NCBI GenBank assembly: GCA_003648575.1
Contig: QMPN01000123.1
Span: 1-8,862 of the forward strand
Reading direction: 5' to 3'
DNA: 8,862 nucleotides
Origin: Bacteroidota bacterium
GTDB lineage: Bacteria > Bacteroidota > Bacteroidia > Bacteroidales > B18-G4
This document shows, one piece after another, positions 1 through 6,844 of this stretch (positions within the stretch are counted from its first letter, which is position 1; every line of letters starts with the position of its first letter). The notes beneath the pieces were generated by a model that saw only the letters and a list, made by a program, of their open reading frames with translations, was not told where the DNA came from and did not search any database. The position numbers and the translations under genes are program-made.

Positions 1-455
1 GTGCTTACTCCCTTCAAATGATTGCAAAGGCTTTGGATGTAGATTTCAGTTTATTCGTTGGAGACGAGTCCACAGAAGACAAAGAAAAAAAAGCAAAAAA
101 TGATACACTCTTTTTGGGATTAGTTCATTTAAGCGGATTGTTTCTACTTTTTATCCCTACTTTTTTGATTTGGCATACTAAAAAAGATAAGGTAGAAGGT
201 ATACGGGATCATTTCAATGAGGTTATTCGTTTTCAATTGACGATTTGGTTAGTATTTATATTGCCTGGTCTCGCAGTGCATTACTTCCTTAGTATGAATT
301 ACTTCATTAATATGGCACCTTACTTAATTTTTATAGGTATTTCAATGGGTGTGTGTTTTTCAATTATGAATACAATAAGTGTTATTAATAACAAACCTTA
401 TAAACGCTTCAATATTTTTAAATCAAAAAAAACAGACAAAGAATTAGAAAATTGA
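1..455 (+). CDS. XRE-type HTH regulator with DUF4870 membrane domain, 3' part only
   Basis: The reading frame is open to the left edge; 150 residues are visible and the true start lies outside the window. The first residues (AYSLQMIAKALDVDFSLFVG) look like the last helices of an XRE/Cro helix-turn-helix, where a '..L..IAkaLdV' stretch is typical. A charged Lys/Glu-rich linker follows. Next comes a hydrophobic domain starting LVHLSGLFLLFIP, then a basic loop (HTKKDKVEG), a 'FQLTIW' segment and two further hydrophobic stretches. This matches the DUF4870 (Tic20-like) layout, which in Bacteroidetes is often fused behind an HTH. It is probably a membrane-anchored DNA-binding protein of unknown signal. 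Methionine at 18-20 lies inside the HTH and is unlikely to be the start. The gene is clearly more AT-rich than the rest of the window. No terminator is evident right after the stop. Confidence 0.7.
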   Translation, partial: AYSLQMIAKALDVDFSLFVGDESTEDKEKKAKNDTLFLGLVHLSGLFLLFIPTFLIWHTKKDKVEGIRDHFNEVIRFQLTIWLVFILPGLAVHYFLSMNYFINMAPYLIFIGISMGVCFSIMNTISVINNKPYKRFNIFKSKKTDKELEN

Positions 456-584
456 AAATAGTACAAATCAATATTAATCAGAGGAAAGAACGGCCAGGCG
501 CCATACTTGCAAACCGTTAAACATAGCCCCACCTCATCTTCCTTAATCCATCTTAACAAACCAGCTTCAAAATTGCTTTGATCT

Positions 585-634
585 GATCGCTGGCAGGTAG
601 GAACTATGAACCTAACGCCAAAGTGACAGCGATC
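585..634. repeat. Composite inverted repeat / imperfect hairpin
   Basis: The outer arms are GATCGCTG (585-592) and CAGCGATC (627-634), a perfect 8-base inverse pair. Inside, GGC (592-594) can pair with GCC (617-619), and TAGG (598-601) with CCTA (611-614), closing a 9-base loop. The right arm runs into the neighbouring repeat at 631-666, so the two may belong to one larger element. No function is assigned. Confidence 0.45.
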
Positions 635-666
635 CTTCCTCGCTTTGCTCGTCAGGATGACAATTT
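631..666. repeat. Intergenic repeat, copy A (conserved flanks, short centre)
   Basis: The left flank TCCTTCCTCGC (633-643) and right flank TCAGGATGACAATTT (652-666) are identical to those of the copy at 3043-3087. The centre differs: 8 bases here and 19 there. ATCCT (632-636) and AGGAT (654-658) are inverse to each other. Read on the minus strand, the element starts with GTCATCCTGA, which resembles short palindromic intergenic repeats that recur in many Bacteroidetes genomes. That resemblance is from memory, not from a search. Confidence 0.65.
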
Positions 667-766
667 TTATCTACAGACCTTTTCATATAATCCCCCGGGC
701 GCAGTCTGAGTGATACAGTTCATTTGAAATAAATAAAAATCATCGAAGACCTTGACCGGGGTGCCC

Positions 767-806
767 TTTCTTTGGTTCGTTTCTTTGGGCAAGCAAAGAA
801 ATGAAC
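767..806. repeat. Hairpin-forming repeat with a duplicated left arm
   Basis: GTTCGTTTCTTTG (775-787) and CAAAGAAATGAAC (794-806) form a 13-base stem around a 6-base loop. The single non-complementary position is a G-U wobble on plus-strand RNA but a C-A mismatch on minus-strand RNA. TTTCTTTGG occurs twice (767-775 and 780-788), so the right arm could pair with either copy. It lies beyond the gdhA terminator. It may be a dispersed repeat; there is no U-tract long enough to call it a plus-strand terminator. Confidence 0.55.
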
Positions 807-810
807 AGAA

Positions 811-850
811 AATAAAAAGACCGAAGCACGCTATTTCACACTTCGATCTT
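811..850 (-). terminator. Rho-independent terminator of gdhA
   Basis: In minus-strand RNA the arms are AAGAUCGAAG (plus 841-850) and CUUCGGUCUU (plus 817-826). They make a continuous 10-pair stem with one G-U pair and a 14-base loop, followed by a U-rich tract (plus 811-818). The 5' arm sits 36 bases past the gdhA stop codon. The tandem repeat upstream offers further 5' arms that match the 3' arm without a wobble. Confidence 0.75.
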
Positions 851-886
851 CGATTTTCGGTCTTCGGTCTTCGATCTTCGGTCTTC
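842..886. repeat. 7-base tandem repeat, TTCGRTY, about 6.4 units
   Basis: The units are TTCGATC (842-848), TTCGATT (849-855), TTCGGTC (856-862), TTCGGTC (863-869), TTCGATC (870-876), TTCGGTC (877-883) and a partial TTC (884-886). They differ only at the fifth and seventh bases. The array abuts the gdhA stop codon (886-888) and on the minus strand fills the space between that stop and the terminator. It was probably made by strand slippage. Confidence 0.85.
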
Positions 887-2223
887 TATACCACTCCCTG
901 GTCGAGCATTGAATTCGCTACTTTCAGGAAACCAGCAATGTTGGCACCTTTCACGTAGTTGATGAATCCGTCGTCTTCAGTACCATGGGTAACACATGCT
1001 TCGTGGATACTGCACATGATATGGTGAAGTTTTTCGTCAACTTCTTCTGCACGCCATCCAATTTTCATGGAGTTTTGTGACATTTCCAGTCCTGATGTGG
1101 CAACACCACCGGCGTTCACAGCTTTTCCGGGTCCGAAGAGGATCTTATTTTCGAGGAAAACCTCAACAGCTTCCGGTGTGGAAGGCATGTTGGCGCCTTC
1201 AGCAACACAAATACAGCCATTCTTTACGAGATGTTCTGCATCTTCTTTGTTCAGCTCATTTTGAGTAGCACATGGGATGGCTACATCACATTTCACTTCC
1301 CAGGGGTGTTTTCCCTGATGGAATTCAGCTTCCGGGAATTCATATGAATAAGGCTTAACGATGTCCTGGTTAGAGGCACGCAGTTCGAGCATATATTCGA
1401 TCTTTTCGTCGGAGATGCCTTCAGGATCGTAAATGTATCCGTCGGGGCCTGAAAGAGTAACTACCTTACCACCCAGATCGTTGATCTTTTTGGCTGCACC
1501 CCAGGCAACGTTACCAAAGCCTGAAAGACAAACGGTTTTGCCTTCGAATGTTTCGCCCTTGGTAGCAAGCATTTCTTTTGCAAAATATACTGATCCGTAA
1601 CCGGTAGCTTCCGGACGGATGAGGCTCCCGCCCCAGTTCCGGCCTTTACCGGTGAGAACACCGGTATGTTCGCGGGCAAGTTTTTTATACATACCATAGA
1701 GGAAACCGATCTCACGGCCACCTACGCCAATATCGCCGGCAGGTACGTCAGTATCAGGTCCGATCATGTGCCAGAGTTCCATCATAAAGCCTTGACAGAA
1801 ACGCATGATCTCTGCATCTGATTTTCCTTTTGGATCGAAGTCAGAGCCACCTTTGCCACCGCCCATAGGCAATGTTGTGAGGCTGTTCTTGAATATCTGT
1901 TCAAAGCCCAAAAATTTCAGGATGCTGAGGTTCACACTAGGGTGAAAACGCAGTCCGCCTTTATACGGTCCGATCGCATTGTTGAACTGTACCCTGTAAC
2001 CCAGGTTTACATTCACCTTGCCGTCATCGCCCATCCAGGAAACCTTAAAAGTCAGTATCCTGTCAGGCTCGATCAGCCTGTCGATGATACCCGCTGATTC
2101 GAAATGGGGGTTTTCATTAACTGTTTCTTCGATCGATTCCAACACTTCGCGCACAGCCTGGAGATACTCTGATTCACCGGGGTGTTTCTTCGCGAGATCA
2201 TTCATTATTCTTTCTAAATCCAT
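886..2223 (-). CDS. gdhA: NAD(P)-dependent glutamate dehydrogenase, hexameric family
   Basis: Cytosolic enzyme for the reversible reductive amination of 2-oxoglutarate with ammonium to L-glutamate. The 445 residues match the usual length of the small hexameric class (about 447 in E. coli). The substrate domain shows NAIGPYKGGLRFHPSV (82-97), PMGGGKGGSDFDPKG (119-133) with the expected catalytic Lys124, and PAGDIGVGGREIG (161-173) with the conserved Asp164. The nucleotide-binding domain has the Rossmann signature GFGNVA (235-240). The C-terminal part shows the family motif GKAVNAGGVATSGLEM. ATG at 2223 gives the normal N-terminus; no Shine-Dalgarno is visible. Homologues of this type mostly use NADPH for assimilation, but cofactor choice cannot be settled by eye. 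The gene has its own promoter and a CRP-like palindrome upstream, ends in a good terminator, and looks monocistronic. Confidence 0.96.
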   Translation of the reverse strand: MDLERIMNDLAKKHPGESEYLQAVREVLESIEETVNENPHFESAGIIDRLIEPDRILTFKVSWMGDDGKVNVNLGYRVQFNNAIGPYKGGLRFHPSVNLSILKFLGFEQIFKNSLTTLPMGGGKGGSDFDPKGKSDAEIMRFCQGFMMELWHMIGPDTDVPAGDIGVGGREIGFLYGMYKKLAREHTGVLTGKGRNWGGSLIRPEATGYGSVYFAKEMLATKGETFEGKTVCLSGFGNVAWGAAKKINDLGGKVVTLSGPDGYIYDPEGISDEKIEYMLELRASNQDIVKPYSYEFPEAEFHQGKHPWEVKCDVAIPCATQNELNKEDAEHLVKNGCICVAEGANMPSTPEAVEVFLENKILFGPGKAVNAGGVATSGLEMSQNSMKIGWRAEEVDEKLHHIMCSIHEACVTHGTEDDGFINYVKGANIAGFLKVANSMLDQGVV

Positions 2224-2266
2224 TGCCTGATAATTTAAAATATTTATACCCGCTTAATTGTTATTA

Positions 2267-2290
2267 ATTCACATTGTGAATAATTTCACA
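2267..2290. promoter_or_regulatory. CRP/FNR-family-like operator over the predicted gdhA start point
   Basis: TGTGA (2275-2279), six bases, then TCACA (2286-2290) reproduces the classical CRP half-site arrangement TGTGA-N6-TCACA exactly. A further TTCACA (2268-2273) makes a second overlapping palindrome with the central TGTGAA (2275-2280), so three half-sites alternate. With the -7 element at 2294-2301, the transcription start should fall near 2288, inside this site. That position would favour repression. The binding protein is unknown; Crp/Fnr-superfamily regulators are common in Bacteroidetes. Confidence 0.5.
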
Positions 2291-2293
2291 GTG

Positions 2294-2325
2294 CAAATGT
2301 ACAGTTATTCATTTTACTAAAACAA
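2294..2325 (-). promoter_or_regulatory. gdhA promoter (Bacteroidetes -33/-7 type)
   Basis: On the minus strand TACATTTG (plus 2294-2301) fits the Bacteroidetes -7 consensus TAnnTTTG fully. A TTG (plus 2323-2325) lies 21 bases upstream, an acceptable -33 element. Two A-tracts on the same strand (plus 2338-2345 and 2348-2354) sit just upstream and could act like an UP element. The predicted leader is about 65 bases. Confidence 0.65.
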
Positions 2326-2381
2326 AAAATACAGAGATTTTTTTTAATTTTTTTACGATGCAAACCGGGATGTGAAATTGG

Positions 2382-3020
2382 TTAATTCCGAACTTCACCA
2401 AATTCGTATTCAATAGTATATTCAGTCTCACCATCAGGAAGATAGTAATACTCTTTCCCATGCTTAAGGTTGTTCACATATGGTGTGCGTGACCGCAAGG
2501 ATCCATCCGGGTTCCAGTAGCGCTGCACGCCACTGCCTGCTTCATACTTTCCTTCTCCGATGAGGATACCATAATCATCATAATAAAGCCAGCTCCCCTC
2601 GTACAATCCGTTCACAAATTCTCCAAAGATCTGCAATTCTCCATTGCCATACCATTTCCTGTACACACCATGCAGGGTATCGTTGACATAATACTTTTGC
2701 TCAACCCTATTTCCCGGATAATCGTACTCAACAGCAATCCCATCCTTCACATTAAGCACATAGGTTTCTTCCGTTTCCCTCCGGCCATTATCGTGAAAGC
2801 GTTTCAAAGTACCTTCTATCATATCATCAACATAGGGCACCTCCTGCTGAAGAATCCCGTCTTCATAATACCATTTGGCAAGGCCATTCAGCTTGCCATT
2901 TTCATATGGTAGCTCAGACTTGATACTCCCGTTCTCCCAGAAAGTCTTATTAACTTTGGAGCAGGCGGAAAGGATGATAGCTAAAGAAAATAATGAGATA
3001 ATTAAAAATGATTTTTTCAT
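2382..3020 (-). CDS. MORN/YwqK-repeat lipoprotein
   Basis: 212 residues. The N-terminus MKKSFLIISLFSLAIILSAC is a lipoprotein signal peptide: two lysines, a hydrophobic core and a lipobox LSAC with lipidated Cys20. The mature part is a run of roughly eight repeats of about 20-24 residues of the type 'W/YY.nG....e..Y.nG...G', for example ENGSIKSELPYENGKLNGLA. These match the MORN_2/YwqK (COG2849) family. The protein should be exported and lipid-anchored. Members are often labelled 'antitoxin component YwqK', but no toxin partner lies next to it and the signal peptide argues against a cytosolic antitoxin. The role is unknown. An ATG further upstream (3062) would place repeat DNA in the coding region and bury the signal peptide, so 3020 is preferred. 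It lies 79 bases behind the LysM gene and may be the last gene of the guaA operon; no separate promoter or terminator is obvious. Confidence 0.85.
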   Translation of the reverse strand: MKKSFLIISLFSLAIILSACSKVNKTFWENGSIKSELPYENGKLNGLAKWYYEDGILQQEVPYVDDMIEGTLKRFHDNGRRETEETYVLNVKDGIAVEYDYPGNRVEQKYYVNDTLHGVYRKWYGNGELQIFGEFVNGLYEGSWLYYDDYGILIGEGKYEAGSGVQRYWNPDGSLRSRTPYVNNLKHGKEYYYLPDGETEYTIEYEFGEVRN

Positions 3021-3042
3021 CGTAGTACAAACTTGTTGGAGG

Positions 3043-3087
3043 TCCTTCCTCGCCCCAAGCACTTGGGGCTCTTCAGGATGACAATTT
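3043..3087. repeat. Intergenic repeat, copy B, with perfect central hairpin
   Basis: The flanks TCCTTCCTCGC (3043-3053) and TCAGGATGACAATTT (3073-3087) are identical to copy A at 633-666. The centre contains GCCCCAAG (3052-3059), CA, CTTGGGGC (3062-3069): a perfect 8-base GC-rich stem. It lies in the 79-base spacer between the LysM gene and the MORN lipoprotein gene and would be transcribed with them. Neither strand has a U-tract after the stem, so it is not a standard terminator. It could stabilise or separate the two parts of the transcript. Confidence 0.75.
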
Positions 3088-3099
3088 ATATTAAAGGCT

Positions 3100-5298
3100 T
3101 TAGTGTAGGTTTATCTTTTCAATTTTAAAGTTCCTGTAGCGGCATAGGTTCCATATCCTGTTTTCGTATCCTGTGGGATAAGCAGGCATAAATTGTATTT
3201 CCCCCTGCAGCAAATGTTGCCTGTAATATGGCAGGCATTCTTCACAATCAGGACCGAAACGCATCAGGGCACCCAGGAAATACGTAGCCAGATCGTAACC
3301 TTCGAAAGCATAATTTCCGGGATGTGTCTTAAAACGCTCACGGTATGACCAGATAAAGTCATGAACACGTGGATCCTCTTCATCCATATATGAATCCGTG
3401 AAAAAATGCACATTAAGATCAAGCAGATAATCGGTTTCCAGGTTATCGAGGAGGGTCCACTCCGGCATCCCAACCACAGTAATATCGAAGGTATCCTTCA
3501 GGTCATTCAGCCTGGTAAGAATCTCAGGTGTATGTATCTCATGATTGGTCAGCACGATCACCAGGTTTCTGCGAACTGCGGATGCATTCCTGATAATCCC
3601 GTACACACTGTCAACGGCATAAACTACCTCCGCAATACCATTGGAAAAGAACGTACTGTCATCAGGCGCCGCTTCCAGCTGGGCAGTTTGGATAAGCCTG
3701 TTCTCTATATTGATCTCGGCGTACAATTCACCGGGGAGAAGGTTCGTATCTGCCTCGGAATATTCCCTGATCAGCTTATAAATATCTTTGTTGGCAAGCT
3801 TTACGCCATAAGGTGCTACCTGCTCAAGCGACTGTTTGATCTCCTGTATTTCATCACCATACTCGTATTTATTGTTTCTCAACAGTATGATATTTGCATC
3901 ACGATGATATTGCCTCACAAATTCAGGGAGCATAGGCAGCTGCGCTTCCCGTGAAGGTTTGAATTTATATACATTTTCATGTGTCAGCACCTCAGCCCGC
4001 CGGGTAAGCGGGTTCACGATCTTAATGTCAAACATTTCGGCAAAGTTCGATACCAGCTTAAAGTTCCTGCTGAAGAAAGGGCCTATGATCATGTCCATAC
4101 CCGTAAGCTCAGGTTGTTGTAGTACCTGTATGGTCTTTGAAACCTTTTCGTCGACATCATACACATACAACCTGACATTCAATCCTTGCTGTTCCAGTTC
4201 TTCCATGGCCATGCGGAAGCCTTCGTAAAACTGTATAAAATTGAAGGATTTATACTTTGATGGGTCCACATCACCATCCCTTGAATTCACTTCAATATCC
4301 CTGACTTCTTCAGCATACAAAGGCACCATCAGCGCTACCTTAAACTCTTTTTTATAAGGGTACTTCCTGTTGAAGCATTTAACACTGTCGGATTTCACAA
4401 TCCCCGCTGGGGTATCATCAGGTGTGTCCACAACTATCTGTACATCACCTGGAGGGGTAGCTGATGGAGGGCCAACAGGGATCAGCAGCATATCGCCCGG
4501 GTAAACTCTTGAACGAAATGCCGGGTTGGCCTCTTTCATAGCCGTAACGGATACAGCATACTTGGTAGCAATCTTCTTCAGCTTTGTTTTTTCGCGCACC
4601 CGGTGGGTGATATAGTTATCAGGGTTAACAGTAAGCGGGATGCGAATTACCTCGCCCGGAAAGATCTTATCCGTCAGACCGGGATTAAAAGAAGCCAGGC
4701 TATCGATACTCATGCGGTATATCCTGGCAATGCCGTAGAGGGTTTCTTTTTCTTTTACCACATGTTCATAGAACTTCTTTTCCTCCTGTGGCTGTACTTC
4801 GCTTATCGTGACCTCCTTATTAACCGGATTGGCAACGACCATTTCCTTCATAGGAATTTTCACGTATTGCCCCGGGCTTAAGCCTGCTTCCCATCCGGGA
4901 TTGGCCTTTTTCAGACCATCAAGCTTAACATCATATATGCGGGAGATACCGTACAATGTTTCACCACTTCTCACAATGTGAAAGATGTATCTGAATTCGC
5001 CCTTCCGCAGGTCATCAGTAATGATCTTTTCCCTGCTGGTTACCGGAATCCTTAGAAGCTGCCCGATAGCAAGCCCCTGGCTAGCATCAGGATTTTCGTA
5101 CCTCAGCTCATCAACAGGAACGCCATACACCTTAGAAATAGAATACAGGGTTTGTCCCTGTTCCACGGTGTGGATGTAGTAGTTCTTCCCATCTATTTTT
5201 TCGATCACCTCAGACTTGAGGATTTCCTGGGAGAGGAGTGTAACCGGAGCCGTGATGGCTGCCAGTGCGAGTATGATGATGAGCAGGTATTTGGTCAT
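3100..5298 (-). CDS. Exported protein: four LysM domains plus type I periplasmic-binding-protein domain
   Basis: 732 residues. The N-terminus MTKYLLIIILALAAITAPVT is a signal peptide, cleaved probably near residue 23; no lipobox cysteine is seen. Four LysM domains follow at about 41-85, 104-149, 177-221 and 229-274, each with the pattern 'H.V..getLY.Is..Y.v....L...NP....l.pGq.l.IP'. They should bind peptidoglycan glycan strands. The fourth is weaker (KTKLKKIATKY). A Pro/Asp-rich linker (275-310) leads to a domain from about 318 (FKVALMVPLY, NFIQFYEGFRMAMEEL, MDMIIGPFFSRNF) resembling branched-chain amino acid receptors. No transporter permease or ATPase gene is nearby, so 'ABC transporter substrate-binding protein' is doubtful as a function. 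A structural role or a regulator of wall synthesis is an alternative. The gene starts 12 bases after the guaA stop and is surely co-transcribed with it. Confidence 0.88.
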   Translation of the reverse strand: MTKYLLIIILALAAITAPVTLLSQEILKSEVIEKIDGKNYYIHTVEQGQTLYSISKVYGVPVDELRYENPDASQGLAIGQLLRIPVTSREKIITDDLRKGEFRYIFHIVRSGETLYGISRIYDVKLDGLKKANPGWEAGLSPGQYVKIPMKEMVVANPVNKEVTISEVQPQEEKKFYEHVVKEKETLYGIARIYRMSIDSLASFNPGLTDKIFPGEVIRIPLTVNPDNYITHRVREKTKLKKIATKYAVSVTAMKEANPAFRSRVYPGDMLLIPVGPPSATPPGDVQIVVDTPDDTPAGIVKSDSVKCFNRKYPYKKEFKVALMVPLYAEEVRDIEVNSRDGDVDPSKYKSFNFIQFYEGFRMAMEELEQQGLNVRLYVYDVDEKVSKTIQVLQQPELTGMDMIIGPFFSRNFKLVSNFAEMFDIKIVNPLTRRAEVLTHENVYKFKPSREAQLPMLPEFVRQYHRDANIILLRNNKYEYGDEIQEIKQSLEQVAPYGVKLANKDIYKLIREYSEADTNLLPGELYAEINIENRLIQTAQLEAAPDDSTFFSNGIAEVVYAVDSVYGIIRNASAVRRNLVIVLTNHEIHTPEILTRLNDLKDTFDITVVGMPEWTLLDNLETDYLLDLNVHFFTDSYMDEEDPRVHDFIWSYRERFKTHPGNYAFEGYDLATYFLGALMRFGPDCEECLPYYRQHLLQGEIQFMPAYPTGYENRIWNLCRYRNFKIEKINLH

Positions 5299-5310
5299 GC
5301 TTATTGCTTA

Positions 5311-6840
5311 TTATTCCCATTCAATGGTTGATGGTGGCTTGGAGCTGATGTCATACACCACTCTGTTCACGCCTTTCACCCTGTTAATGATGTCATTCGA
5401 CACCTTCGCCAGGAACTCGTACGGAAGATGTGACCAGTCGGCAGTCATGCCATCTGTCGAACCCACAGCCCTCAGGGCAACCACATTCTCATAGGTCCGT
5501 TCATCGCCCATTACACCGACCGATTGTACCGGAAGCAAAACTGCTAATGCCTGCCACACTTCATCGTAAAGATCATGCTTTTTCAAGCCCTCGATGAACA
5601 GATCATCCACATCTTGCAGTATCCTGATCTTCTCTGCAGTCACTTCACCTACGATCCTGATACCCAGCCCGGGTCCCGGAAAAGGATGCCTGCCAAGGAT
5701 GTGCTGTGGCATGTCCATCGCCTTGCCTATCCGCCGTACTTCGTCTTTAAACAACGAGTTTAGGGGCTCTATTATTTTCAGCTTCATCACATCCGGCAGT
5801 CCGCCAACGTTGTGATGCGACTTTATAGTGGCAGAAGGGCCTTTCACCGAGATTGATTCGATCACGTCCGGATAGATCGTTCCCTGGGCCAGCCATTCTA
5901 CATCCTGTATTTTATGTGCTTCCTCGTCGAATATTTCTATAAAGGTGCGTCCGATGGCCTTACGTTTGCCTTCCGGCTCTGATATTCCCTCCAGCGCATC
6001 ATAAAAACGGTCCTTGGCATCAACACCGATCACATTCAAGCCCATACCTTTGTATGAATCCAGCACGCGCTCAAACTCATATTTTCTGAGCAGGCCGTTA
6101 TCCACAAATATGCAGTGCAGCTTCGGGCCGATGGCACGATGCAACAATATGGCAGCTACCGATGAATCGACGCCACCGGAGAGCCCGAGCACCACCTTTT
6201 CATCTTTTACGGTCTCCTGGATATTTGCAATGGTGGTTTCAATGAAAGAGTCAGGAGTCCAGGCCTGGCTGCATCCGCAAATATCAACCACATAATTTTT
6301 TAACAAGGTGCTTCCCTCTGTGGTATGGTATACTTCAGGGTGGAATTGTATTCCATAGGTTTTCTCACCGGCGATCTTGAATCCGGCCACCTTCACATCG
6401 TGGGTGCTGCTTATCACTTCAAAGCCCTCAGGAATGTTCAGGATGGTATCGCCATGCGACATCCATACCTGGCTGCCGTCGCTTATTCCTTTCATCAACT
6501 CACTGTCCTTGTTTATATATGCCAGGTTAGCCCTTCCATATTCCCTTACATCCGAAGGAGCCACTTCTCCCCCATCCTGTTGCGCCATCAGCTGGGCACC
6601 ATAACAAACACCGAGTGTTGGAACAGATCCGCGGAAAGCACTCAGATCGGGATTGGGGGCATCTTCTCCCCTGACAGAGAAGGGACTACCGGAAAGGATC
6701 ACTCCCTTGATGTGTTCATTGATCTCAGGAGCTTTGTTATAAGGATGGATCTCGCAATAAACATTCAGTTCCCGTACACGTCGTGCAATCAGCTGGGTAT
6801 ATTGGGAACCAAAATCGAGGATCAGTATCGTTTCTTCCAT
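5311..6840 (-). CDS. guaA: GMP synthase (glutamine-hydrolysing)
   Basis: Cytosolic enzyme of purine synthesis: XMP + ATP + glutamine gives GMP + AMP + PPi + glutamate. 509 residues, normal for a fused bacterial GuaA. The N-terminal class I glutamine amidotransferase domain (about 5-190) begins [20 protein letters not shown] and has the nucleophile Cys79 in GVCYGAQ, with His167 and Glu169 in FHPEV completing the triad. The ATP-pyrophosphatase domain shows the P-loop SGGVDSS (221-227). The C-terminal dimerisation domain ends in the typical [12 protein letters not shown] at 6840 gives a standard N-terminus. The first gene of a leftward operon with the LysM-PBP gene. All visible catalytic motifs are intact. 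Its -7 promoter element ends only four bases before the start codon, suggesting a leaderless or near-leaderless mRNA. Confidence 0.97.
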   Translation of the reverse strand: MEETILILDFGSQYTQLIARRVRELNVYCEIHPYNKAPEINEHIKGVILSGSPFSVRGEDAPNPDLSAFRGSVPTLGVCYGAQLMAQQDGGEVAPSDVREYGRANLAYINKDSELMKGISDGSQVWMSHGDTILNIPEGFEVISSTHDVKVAGFKIAGEKTYGIQFHPEVYHTTEGSTLLKNYVVDICGCSQAWTPDSFIETTIANIQETVKDEKVVLGLSGGVDSSVAAILLHRAIGPKLHCIFVDNGLLRKYEFERVLDSYKGMGLNVIGVDAKDRFYDALEGISEPEGKRKAIGRTFIEIFDEEAHKIQDVEWLAQGTIYPDVIESISVKGPSATIKSHHNVGGLPDVMKLKIIEPLNSLFKDEVRRIGKAMDMPQHILGRHPFPGPGLGIRIVGEVTAEKIRILQDVDDLFIEGLKKHDLYDEVWQALAVLLPVQSVGVMGDERTYENVVALRAVGSTDGMTADWSHLPYEFLAKVSNDIINRVKGVNRVVYDISSKPPSTIEWE

Positions 6841-6844
6841 TGCG

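Larger units (their letters stand above)
456..885. other. Gene-free repeat-rich intergenic region
   Basis: About 430 bases between the stop of the HTH/DUF4870 gene (+) and the stop of gdhA (-), so a convergent gap. I see no credible coding sequence or tRNA. It holds several separate structured elements, listed individually: a composite inverted repeat at 585-634, a repeat copy at 631-666, a 13-bp hairpin at 775-806, the gdhA terminator at 811-850 and a 7-base tandem repeat at 842-886. The stretch 456-584 shows nothing I can interpret. The part 667-766 includes CGAAGACC (744-751), which is the inverse of GGTCTTCG copies inside the tandem repeat at 859-873. Such convergent gaps commonly collect small repeats. 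Confidence 0.7.

Noticed and set aside
752..958. 68-codon plus-strand open frame over the gdhA 3' end
   Set aside because: It is made from the hairpin repeat, the heptamer array and antisense gdhA; low-complexity product, no family signature.
2338..2354. T8 and T7 runs as a terminator
   Set aside because: They are T-runs on the plus strand while both neighbouring genes run on the minus strand, and no stem precedes them; better read as A-tracts upstream of the gdhA promoter.
3021..3062. Upstream ATG that would extend the MORN lipoprotein by 14 residues
   Set aside because: It places repeat copy B in the coding sequence and pushes the lipoprotein signal peptide inside the protein; ATG at 3020 gives a textbook signal.
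3052..3069. Hairpin in repeat copy B as a rho-independent terminator
   Set aside because: No U-tract follows the stem on either strand.
3406..3954. 182-codon plus-strand open frame inside the LysM-PBP gene
   Set aside because: Fully antisense to a well-supported gene; the product has no recognisable domain.
3100..6840. guaA plus LysM-PBP as an amino acid ABC import operon
   Set aside because: No permease or ATP-binding subunit is present in the window; the PBP-like domain alone does not support this.
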